From: Candidatus Latescibacterota bacterium
GTDB taxonomy: Bacteria; JAAXHH01
DNA length: 23,107 nt
Reading direction: 5' to 3'
Assembly: GCA_022821935.1 (NCBI GenBank)
Contig: JAJECR010000131.1
Span: forward strand, 1-23,107
Within the stretch, counting starts at the first letter, position 1. Each line of letters begins with the position of its first letter. Positions 1-6,623 of this stretch are shown here, one piece after another. The translations under genes were made by a program, and so were the position numbers. The notes under the pieces are model-generated. The model was not told the DNA's origin. It ran no database searches and worked only from the letters and a program-made list of their open reading frames with translations.

Positions 1-2424
1 GTTGGCCAGCAGTTCCCGCGAGTGGATATCGCCGCCCAGGTCGGCCGGCGTGCTGCCCGCGCCGAAAGCGCCCAGTATATTGTACTGGAAGGCCAGGTCA
101 CCAGCGTCCAGCCGCGCCTTGCTGTCCTGCGCGCTGCGGGACGGGTCCAGGTCCTCGATGGAAAGCATGTGGCCCTTGAACTCGGTGAAGATGCTGCTGT
201 AGTACATGCCCCCGGCGTTATCGCGGAAGATGATACCGTTGTTGTCCTTGCCACCCATGGCGGCCGCGCCGCGGCCGATATAGGTCGCGTTCAAGATCAC
301 CGGACGTGCGTAGGGCGTGCCGTCCTCGGGGTCCGTGCCGCCGTCGTGCTCGCCGGCGTGGTCGCCGATGGCCGGATCCTGGATCGAGAACCAGAACTGG
401 TGCTCGCCCCGGAAGCCCTCGTCGTAGTCATAGGCGTCATCCCCGGCAAAGGCCGACACCAGGTAGCGTGTATTGACCGTGCCGCCGAACCACTCGAAGC
501 CGTCGTCCTGGTTGTAGAACACTTCCACGTGCTCGATGGTCGTGCCGCGGCCCACGCCGCCCATGGTCAATCCATTGATCTCGTTGTCGGCGCCGATGAC
601 CGCGCCGCCGTGGCGGATCGATACATAACGGAAGACGCCCGAGTTGTCGTCGTCATTGGGATTCGCACCACCGCCGTAGATACCGCGCGGTTCGGTCGTC
701 GCGTCTATACCTTCTATGTTGTTCTCGCCCGTGGCCGTATTGATGGACGCGTTGCCCAGGATGATGACGCCGCCCCAGAGCCCGCGTGAAGCGGTGGGGG
801 ACGAGAGCAAGATGTCGTTCGGATCATCCACGTCGTCGGCCTCGGCCGTGAAGATGATGGGATTTTCGGCCGTGCCGTTGGCGAAGATCTTGCCGCCCCG
901 GGCCACGATGAGAGCCGTGTCCTCGCCCTCGGCGCTCGTGGGCTTGCCCTTGATGACCGTGCCCGCCTCGATCGTCAGCGTCTCGCCGTCTTCGACGAAT
1001 ACCAGGCCGGACAATACGTACTCCGTGTCGGAGGTGAAGGTCACATTGCCATCGATGTCGGCATCGGTGATCAGACGCCGGCCGTCGTCGACCAGTTCGG
1101 TCTCGCCCACGTAGCCCATCTGCGACAGGGCCGTCCAGCCGGAAAGCCACAGGTCCTGGCGGCTGAAAGCGCCTGTGTAACTCGTCTGAATCAGACTATC
1201 GTCGGTATTGGGACTTATGGAAGAGGGGATCTGCCATATCTTGCTGCCGTCCAGCGCCGGGCTCGTGCTCGTGGGCCTCGGATCCAGGCCCTCATCCCGG
1301 TTCCAGCTGATGCCCTGAAGCATAGGGTCCGCGATCCGGATCACGTTCGACGCGTCGGCCAGGAGCTCGGCGGTATGCGGATCGCCGCCCAGGTCGGCCG
1401 GCGTGCTGCCCGCGCCGAAAGCGCCCAGGATGTTATACTGGAAGGCCAGGTCGCCCGCGTCCAGCCGCGCCTTGCTGTCCTGCGCGCTGCGCGTCGGGTC
1501 CAGGTCCTCGATCGACAACATGCGGCCCTTGAACTCGGTGAAGATGCTGTTATAGTACATACCGCCCGCGTTGTCGCGGAAGATGATGCCGTTGTTGTCC
1601 TTGCCGCCCATGGCATTCGCGCCGCGGCCAATGTAAGTGGCGTTCACGATCACCGGACGGGCGTAGGGCGTGCCGTCCTCGGGGTCCGTGCCGCCGTCGT
1701 GCTCGCCGGCGTGGTCGCCGATGGCCGGGTCCTGGATCGAGAACCAGAACTGGTGCTCGCCCCGGAAGCCCTCGTCGTAATCAAAGCTGTCGTCGCCCGC
1801 GAAAGCGGAGACCAAGTAGCGGGTGTTGACCGTGCCGCCGAACCACTCAAAGCCATCGTCCTGGTTATAGAACACCTCTACGTGCTCGATGGTCGTGCCG
1901 CGGCCCACGCCGCCCATGGTCAGCCCGTTGATCTCGTTGTCGGCGCCGATAACCGCACCGCCGTGGCGGATCGAAACATAGCGGAAGACACCCGAGTTGT
2001 CGTTATCGTCCGGGTTGCTGCCCCCGCCGTAGATGCCGCGCGGCTCGGTGGTCGCGTCAATCCCTTCTACGTTGTTCACACCCGTGGCCGTGTTGATGGA
2101 CGCCTTGCCCAGGATGATGACGCCGCCCCAGAGGCCGCGCGATGCCGTCGGAGAGGTGAGCAGGATGTCGTTGGGATCATCCACGTCGTCGGCCTCGGCC
2201 GTGAAGATGATGGGGTTGCCGGCCGTGCCGTTGGCGAAGATTTTGCCGCCCCGGGCCACGATCAGGGCCGTGTCCTCGCCCTCCGCGCTCGTGGGCTTGC
2301 CCTTGATCACCGTGCCCGCCTCGATCGTCAGCGTCTCACCGTCTTCGACGAAGACCAGGCCGGACAGCAGGTAGGTGTTGTCTGAGGTAAAGGTTACGTT
2401 ACCGACGATGTCGGCGTCAGTGAT
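1..2424 (-). repeat. 1353-bp in-frame tandem repeat
   Basis: Matching landmarks lie exactly 1353 bp apart: 1054 and 2407 (the ITDADI codons), and 1 and 1354 (the ELLA(N/D) codons). Long stretches are nearly identical at the nucleotide level. The unit is 451 codons, so the frame is kept. The second copy is still running at the left edge, so the number of copies is unknown. Confidence 0.92.
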
Positions 2425-2514
2425 GGTTACGGGATCGGTGGGTGACTGTGCTTCTGCGAGGACTGGGACAATGAACGGAACAGCAATTAAGGCGATGGAA
2501 ATCCACCGAAACAT
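1..2514 (-). CDS. Secreted tandem-repeat surface protein, probable beta-helix (partial, C-terminus beyond left edge)
   Basis: The frame is open from an ATG at 2512-2514 to the left edge, giving 838 residues with no stop. AAGGAGAA (2518-2525) precedes the ATG and fixes the start. Residues 1 to about 23 look like a Sec signal peptide ending near AEA|QS, so the product is exported. The mature part is two copies of a 451-residue unit, 31-481 and 482 to beyond 838. Each begins ITDADI(V/D)GNVTFTSD and continues with GTVIKGK, LIVARGGKIFANGTA, GLWGGVIILG, IRHGGAVIGADNEINGLT, VEVFYNQDDGFEWFGGTVN and DHAGEHDGG. From memory this resembles uncharacterised proteins of Bacteroidota and relatives encoded beside TonB-dependent receptors; the G/N/D-rich spacing suggests a right-handed beta-helix. 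It lies 88 bp downstream of the receptor gene on the same strand with no terminator seen, so probably one operon. Role unknown; substrate capture or surface display is inference. Confidence 0.82.
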   Translation of the reverse strand, partial: MFRWISIALIAVPFIVPVLAEAQSPTDPVTITDADIVGNVTFTSDNTYLLSGLVFVEDGETLTIEAGTVIKGKPTSAEGEDTALIVARGGKIFANGTAGNPIIFTAEADDVDDPNDILLTSPTASRGLWGGVIILGKASINTATGVNNVEGIDATTEPRGIYGGGSNPDDNDNSGVFRYVSIRHGGAVIGADNEINGLTMGGVGRGTTIEHVEVFYNQDDGFEWFGGTVNTRYLVSAFAGDDSFDYDEGFRGEHQFWFSIQDPAIGDHAGEHDGGTDPEDGTPYARPVIVNATYIGRGANAMGGKDNNGIIFRDNAGGMYYNSIFTEFKGRMLSIEDLDPTRSAQDSKARLDAGDLAFQYNILGAFGAGSTPADLGGDPHTAELLADASNVIRIADPMLQGISWNRDEGLDPRPTSTSPALDGSKIWQIPSSISPNTDDSLIQTSYTGAFSRQDLWLSGWTALSQMGYVGETELVDDGRRLITDADIDGNVTFTSDTEYVLSGLVFVEDGETLTIEAGTVIKGKPTSAEGEDTALIVARGGKIFANGTAENPIIFTAEADDVDDPNDILLSSPTASRGLWGGVIILGNASINTATGENNIEGIDATTEPRGIYGGGANPNDDDNSGVFRYVSIRHGGAVIGADNEINGLTMGGVGRGTTIEHVEVFYNQDDGFEWFGGTVNTRYLVSAFAGDDAYDYDEGFRGEHQFWFSIQDPAIGDHAGEHDGGTDPEDGTPYARPVILNATYIGRGAAAMGGKDNNGIIFRDNAGGMYYSSIFTEFKGHMLSIEDLDPSRSAQDSKARLDAGDLAFQYNILGAFGAGSTPADLGGDIHSRELLAN

Positions 2515-2602
2515 ACCTTCTCCTTATAGGTCTTGCGGTGATATGGTGATGACGAATGCATAAACATCCTCGCAGGTCGACCGGGTGGCAGGATGGCCGT
2601 GG

Positions 2603-5545
2603 CTATATCCCGTACGAGAAACCAATGGAGTACGTACGTCCTCTCTTGAAAAGACTTCGGATGAATTCCTCGTTGTTGAAGGGATGCACTTTCTTGATAT
2701 CCGGATCCAGCAGGTTCTTGGCGGAGAACTTCAGGGTTACCCGGTCCCAAAGCCGCTGCGATCCTGTGATGTCGAGCATGCCCGCCGGCTGCTCGAAGGC
2801 GTTGGGCGTTCCCCCCGTACTTACTTCGGAGAGCCGCTCGCCGAAGACATTGTAATGGACGCTAACCAGGGTGCCCGTTTCCGTGTTGTCGTACATGGCG
2901 TCAATATTGACCACGTAGGGAGACTGGCCCTGCAACTCGCGGGTATCCCCCGCGTTGGGATCAAGCGCCCGTATGACGGCGAGTTCCGACGGCGCGATAT
3001 CCACCTGGGACCTGACCAGGGACAGGTTGCCGCCGATCTGGAAGTTGCTCAGGGACGGATGAAGCTGGTCCAGGCGCTTCCGGTACTCCAGTTCCACCCC
3101 GGTGACGAAGGCCGCGTCGACATTCTGAAACTGGATTTCGCCGTTCGTCGTCACGATCACGCGCTCGATCGGGTTTTCGAACTTCTTGTAGAAATAGCTG
3201 AGCGCGGCGATCTCGCCGGGACGGGTGAACCACTCCCAGCGCAAGTCGTAGTTATCGATCAACGTCCGTTTCAACTCGCTGTTGCCGACGAAGATATAGT
3301 CGCCGACGAAGAGAAAGGAGGCAAACGGCGCGAGTTCCCGGAAGGAAGGCCGTGCCAGGGTCCGGCTGTATGCGCCGCGGACGTTCATGTTATCCACGAC
3401 CTGGTATACCGTGTTGACCGACGGCAGCCAGTCCTTCTCGTCCAGTTTGCCCGGCGAAAGCGAAGCCTCGTGGCTGGCCACGTCCAGCAGGGTGGACTCG
3501 TACCGCGCGCCGCCCGTGACCTTGAACCGCCTGGAGAAGGGCAGGTCCAGCATCACGTAACCGGCCCTGATCTCCTGTTCGCCGTCATAGTTGTTCTTCA
3601 GGTCGGAATCCTCGGATACGAAATTCCCGAACCGGGTGAACCCCGGCGTATCCTGAAATGCATCGGGCAGGATGCCGGTGCGCGCCGAGGAGAAGAAGAC
3701 CACCGGGTCGTTCCGGTACTGCAGGTTGTCCTGGCGGAAGGAGAAACGCCGTTCCCTGAAGGTGTGGTCCTTGTCCAGGTACGCGCCGCCGAGTTTCAGG
3801 CGGGCCGTCAATCCGGACCACGGCGAGAAGGGCAGCGTGACATCCAGCTTGAAATCCCGGTTCGTTTCTTCCAGGTTTCGGAAGTAACGGGTAGGCGCCG
3901 CGTAGTTGGAAAGGGCGATTGTATAACTGTCGATATCCGAAGCGCCTTGACCTTCCGCGTCGACCGTCTGGAATTCGTTGGTGAAGTACCGAAGGTCCGG
4001 CTCGTCCTGGGTGGATCGGATGAAAGCCCCGTTCCATTCGATTTCCATGTTGGATATGGACGGCAGGACGTGCTTGCCGCGGAACTGCAGGGAACGCATA
4101 TCGCGCTCGATGAAGGACAAAACGCGCGTCTCGTACCGCACGTTGTCGCCGGGCAGGGACGAAGGCCATGCGCCGGTCTGGAACCTGGACAGTTTCTCGC
4201 CGCTGCGGTTATAGAGCAGGTTCGCGCCGATTTCATGGGTGATGCTCGGACGGTAGGTGGCGTTCACCAGTCCACCCCAGAGTACCTCCTCGGAACCGCT
4301 CGAGTCCGTCGCGAAACGCTCCCTGTTCAACCCTTCGGATTCCCGGGACACGCGCTTCCATATCCCGGAGGCGCCATTGTCGTACGCTGAAATGTTCCGA
4401 CTGTAGCTCACGCTGCCCAACATCCCGAAGGGGCGGTCGAAAACCGTCGTCTGGTTGCCGATTGAAAAGGAGTAGCTCTGGCCCAACGCGCCTTCTATCG
4501 TGGTGGGCGTCATGGTCTTGTCGGTAAACGACTTGGAATACACGTCCAGCAGCTGGGCGGCTTCCGGATCCCGCAACGCGCTGGTTATGCTGGGTATCTC
4601 CACGTCGGGATTCTGCAGGGGCAGGGGGATGTCCCGGGTACCATCGTCGAAGCCCAGGAAATCGTATTCGCCGCCGCCGTAGCTCAGCATGTCCTTGAAG
4701 GAAGACTGGGAGTTGTACTTCGTGGACGTGGAGAAGGACATGGTGAAGGATTCGGGAAGCGACTTGGTCTTCACGTTTACGCTGCCGCCGGTGAAGTTGC
4801 CGGGCTTGTCCGGCGTGAAGGTCTTCTCCGTGGTGATGTTGTCCAGCAGGTTCGTCGCGAAGATATCCATCTGGACCGACTTGCTGTTGGGATCGGTGTT
4901 CGGGAGGGAGGTGCCGTTCAGCTGCGCGGTACTGTACCGTTCGCCCAGTCCGCGAATGTAGACGTACTTGCCGTCCACCACCGATGCGCCGGTGACGCGG
5001 GTCATGGCCGCGGCCACATCGCCCTGGGCGCCCCTGGATATATCCTCGGCGCTGATGGCGTCGCTGATGGAGAGGGCGTTCTGGCGCTGCTTCAACAAAG
5101 CCGCTTCCGTGTTCTGGAGGGCCCGGGCCGTCACTTCCACCACGTCCGCCATGATGAGTTCCTGCTCGACGGCGATGTCGACTCTGCTCACCTGGCCGGA
5201 GTTCACCTGAATCTCGGTCACCCGCTTCTGCGCGTATCCGATCATGGTGACCAACACCGTGTGCTGGCCCGCCGGGACGTTCCGGATCAGGAAGGTGCCT
5301 TCGAGATCGGCCATCGCGCCAAGCTCGAGTCCCACCACCCTCACCGATGCGCCGATCAGGGGATCGCCCGTCTCCGAGTCGACGACCGTACCCGATATGC
5401 GGCCTGCCGACTGTTGCGCGACGACCTCCGTGGCCGTACCGAGCAGAACCGCGGCCGCGATCAACACGGCGAACATCGAACTGACCAGGCGTCCTGGCTC
5501 AATCTTCGGGCACTGTAGAGTTGAAAACCGGGTTACTGACTTCAT
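2603..5545 (-). CDS. TonB-dependent outer-membrane receptor with carboxypeptidase-regulatory-like N-terminal domain
   Basis: This 980-residue protein imports an unidentified ligand across the outer membrane using TonB energy. A long signal peptide (about 1-44, hydrophobic core FAVLIAAAVLLG, likely cut near VVA|QQ) is followed by a CarboxypepD_reg-like domain (about 48-130, GRISGTVVDSETGDPLIGAS). The plug comes next (about 155-270, with YIRGLGERYSTAQLNG and LPNTDPNSKSVQMD). The rest is a beta-barrel ending ...YSIGFSYGI. The ATG at 5543-5545 is preceded by a purine-rich GGGAAGGGAG. The gene lies upstream of, and probably in an operon with, the tandem-repeat secreted protein. A PhoB-type promoter at 5636-5691 points into it, so expression under phosphate limitation is likely. 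The ligand could be a phosphate ester or a phosphate-bearing polymer, but the sequence does not show it. Confidence 0.93.
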   Translation of the reverse strand: MKSVTRFSTLQCPKIEPGRLVSSMFAVLIAAAVLLGTATEVVAQQSAGRISGTVVDSETGDPLIGASVRVVGLELGAMADLEGTFLIRNVPAGQHTVLVTMIGYAQKRVTEIQVNSGQVSRVDIAVEQELIMADVVEVTARALQNTEAALLKQRQNALSISDAISAEDISRGAQGDVAAAMTRVTGASVVDGKYVYIRGLGERYSTAQLNGTSLPNTDPNSKSVQMDIFATNLLDNITTEKTFTPDKPGNFTGGSVNVKTKSLPESFTMSFSTSTKYNSQSSFKDMLSYGGGEYDFLGFDDGTRDIPLPLQNPDVEIPSITSALRDPEAAQLLDVYSKSFTDKTMTPTTIEGALGQSYSFSIGNQTTVFDRPFGMLGSVSYSRNISAYDNGASGIWKRVSRESEGLNRERFATDSSGSEEVLWGGLVNATYRPSITHEIGANLLYNRSGEKLSRFQTGAWPSSLPGDNVRYETRVLSFIERDMRSLQFRGKHVLPSISNMEIEWNGAFIRSTQDEPDLRYFTNEFQTVDAEGQGASDIDSYTIALSNYAAPTRYFRNLEETNRDFKLDVTLPFSPWSGLTARLKLGGAYLDKDHTFRERRFSFRQDNLQYRNDPVVFFSSARTGILPDAFQDTPGFTRFGNFVSEDSDLKNNYDGEQEIRAGYVMLDLPFSRRFKVTGGARYESTLLDVASHEASLSPGKLDEKDWLPSVNTVYQVVDNMNVRGAYSRTLARPSFRELAPFASFLFVGDYIFVGNSELKRTLIDNYDLRWEWFTRPGEIAALSYFYKKFENPIERVIVTTNGEIQFQNVDAAFVTGVELEYRKRLDQLHPSLSNFQIGGNLSLVRSQVDIAPSELAVIRALDPNAGDTRELQGQSPYVVNIDAMYDNTETGTLVSVHYNVFGERLSEVSTGGTPNAFEQPAGMLDITGSQRLWDRVTLKFSAKNLLDPDIKKVHPFNNEEFIRSLFKRGRTYSIGFSYGI

Positions 5546-5635
5546 TCAGAAACTCCCTTCCCAATTTACTGATGTACCTGCCTAAGAGGTGCGTTTTGTG
5601 CAGTGCATGACTGTTTTCGCCTAATGACCGCCAGC

Positions 5636-5691
5636 ATTATAAAGAGGTTGTTTGACAATTCTGTTACGAACAATACACAAGGCCATGACAA
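5636..5691 (-). promoter_or_regulatory. PhoB-type promoter: four 11-bp-phased half-sites plus perfect -10
   Basis: Read on the minus strand, four 7-bp half-sites separated by 4 bp are TTGTCAT (5685-5691), TTGTGTA (5674-5680), TCGTAAC (5663-5669) and TTGTCAA (5652-5658). Exactly 10 bp (5642-5651) then separate the last one from TATAAT (5636-5641). The hexamer at the usual -35 distance (17 bp) is ACAGAA, which is not a -35. The E. coli Pho box is a direct repeat of CTGTCAT-like half-sites at an 11-bp period, 10 bp upstream of the -10, replacing the -35. The start of transcription would be near 5629, giving a leader of about 85 nt for the receptor operon. The outer half-sites fit best and the two middle ones are weaker. 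Confidence 0.8.
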
Positions 5692-5723
5692 CGGCGTTAT
5701 TTTTAGATGGCACAGGCCCTGGG

Positions 5724-5763
5724 CCGTATATGCGCCACCGGAACCGTAAATGCGCCATCGGGT
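5724..5763. repeat. 20-bp direct repeat, two copies
   Basis: Two adjacent 20-bp copies (5724-5743 and 5744-5763) share CCGTA(T/A)ATGCGCCA(C/T)CGG. They lie just downstream of the DinB-like gene and upstream of the receptor promoter. A short palindrome GGCCCTGGGCC (5715-5725) borders them. There is no U-tract, so I cannot call a terminator. Confidence 0.5.
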
Positions 5764-5780
5764 ATGAGCCGACGGGCTTC

Positions 5781-6266
5781 TCATACGGCGTTCTTCTTCA
5801 TGGCTTCGAACCGCTCGCTCAGTATCCCGCCGATCATGGACAGGCACCGGTTCTGGCGCTCGATGAGCCGGTCGACCTTCTCGATGACGACCCCTTCCTC
5901 CATCCCGTCCGGGGCATCCTCGTTCCAGTTTTTGCCTGCCAGGTCTTCGAGCAGCAGCAGCGTAATGCGCCGGTTGCTGAGGAACCGGTTGAAAACGCCG
6001 TGCCGGCTGTCGTTTTTCTTCCAGTATCGATTTCGTTCGCGGAGACGATGTTGAAAGATTCGGCGTTGACTGGATTCCAGGCACCCTGGCAACAGGACGG
6101 ACCAGAGCTGCTGTTCCGCGTCGATCATCTCCTCCAGCAATGCCTGGACTGAATGGGCGTTCGGCGCCATGCGCCAGATCAGGTCCTCGTAGTCCAGCAG
6201 GAACTTCATGCCGTCCACCTTGGCCAGGCTTCCCTTCAGTACGTTGATTACTTCGTTCTTATTCAT
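5781..6266 (-). CDS. DinB-like (DUF664-type) four-helix protein lacking the usual metal histidines
   Basis: This predicted cytoplasmic protein has 161 residues. The start is the ATG at 6264-6266 (MNKNEVINVLKG), preceded by GGGGAAG; a longer upstream reading has no support. The pattern W-R-M-A-P-x-A-H-S-x-x-x-L-L-E-E-M-I-D-A-E (31-51), followed by FNRFLSNRRITLLLLEDL (92-109) and a last helix ERQNRCLSMIGGIL (136-149), resembles the DinB/DUF664 fold. In that family the equivalents of E45-E46 and of the last helix usually carry metal-binding His; here they are E and Q/N/R, so metal binding is doubtful. It stands alone between ppk (divergent) and the receptor operon, and has its own PhoB-type promoter (6312-6367). 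This points to a phosphate-starvation role of unknown nature. The family call rests on pattern recall only. Confidence 0.72.
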   Translation of the reverse strand: MNKNEVINVLKGSLAKVDGMKFLLDYEDLIWRMAPNAHSVQALLEEMIDAEQQLWSVLLPGCLESSQRRIFQHRLRERNRYWKKNDSRHGVFNRFLSNRRITLLLLEDLAGKNWNEDAPDGMEEGVVIEKVDRLIERQNRCLSMIGGILSERFEAMKKNAV

Positions 6267-6311
6267 GACTTCCCCGCAATGCTTCGACAGGTTTACGCGC
6301 CTTTGCGGCTT

Positions 6312-6367
6312 ATGATAACGATTCCGGGTGACAAAACCATGACGGCGGCATGACGATATGATTAATG
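6312..6367 (-). promoter_or_regulatory. Second PhoB-type promoter, upstream of the DinB-like gene
   Basis: On the minus strand the half-sites are CATTAAT (6361-6367, weak), TCGTCAT (6350-6356), CCGTCAT (6339-6345) and TTGTCAC (6328-6334). All are spaced by exactly 4 bp (11-bp period). Exactly 10 bp (6318-6327) follow, then TATCAT (6312-6317) as the -10. The predicted start near 6305 leaves a leader of about 39 nt before the ATG at 6266. The geometry is identical to that of the receptor promoter at 5636-5691. The array also ends about 43 bp upstream of the divergent ppk -35, so it might influence ppk too. Confidence 0.8.
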
Positions 6368-6409
6368 TCCATTTTTTCTGCGCGGAGTGATCGACAGGGT
6401 AAAGACGGC

Positions 6410-6439
6410 TTGACAAAGTCGCCTGGCGTCCCGTTTAAT
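6410..6439 (+). promoter_or_regulatory. Sigma-70-type promoter for ppk
   Basis: A perfect -35 TTGACA (6410-6415) is followed by an 18-bp spacer and TTTAAT (6434-6439, five of six matches). Transcription would start near 6446, leaving a leader of about 178 nt before the ppk ATG at 6624. That leader holds the 10-bp repeat array at 6472-6521. The 6267-6623 interval has no gene and consists of this promoter, the PhoB-type array and the leader. Confidence 0.6.
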
Positions 6440-6471
6440 TGTTACTTGAATCAGGCGCGTACATTGTTGAT

Positions 6472-6521
6472 CCGGTCCTGTCCGATTCTGCCCGGTCCTG
6501 TCCGATCCTGCCCGGTCCGGT
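6472..6521 (+). repeat. Five 10-bp tandem repeats in the ppk leader
   Basis: The five units are CCGGTCCTGT, CCGATTCTGC, CCGGTCCTGT, CCGATCCTGC and CCGGTCCGGT. Units 1 and 3 are identical, and 2 and 4 differ by one base, so the array is also a 20-bp repeat. It lies between the ppk promoter and start codon, within the predicted 5' UTR. The 10-bp period differs from the 11-bp PhoB boxes nearby. Function unknown. Confidence 0.7.
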
Positions 6522-6623
6522 TCGTTCCAGACCGTAGACATCAGAATCAGCTATCGAGGTTGCGGAACTGCGCACTTCAGCCTGTTACATGCGCAGCGCC
6601 GCCCGTCATTCCGGTGACCTGAT

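Noticed and set aside
22..2385. Long plus-strand open frames at 22-789 and 1375-2385 with similar proteins
   Set aside because: They mirror the minus-strand tandem-repeat gene and resemble each other only because the DNA is duplicated. The minus frame has a signal peptide, a ribosome site and family-like motifs.
2585..4390. 601-residue plus-strand open frame
   Set aside because: It lies wholly within the TonB receptor gene on the other strand, in GC-rich sequence, with no recognisable domain.
6472..6521. PhoB boxes for ppk
   Set aside because: The repeats contain CTGTCC but have a 10-bp period, lie downstream of a good promoter and do not match the half-site spacing.
6365..6622. 85-residue plus-strand open frame in the ppk leader
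   Set aside because: It has no ribosome site, begins upstream of the predicted ppk transcript start and translates the repeat array; more likely non-coding leader.
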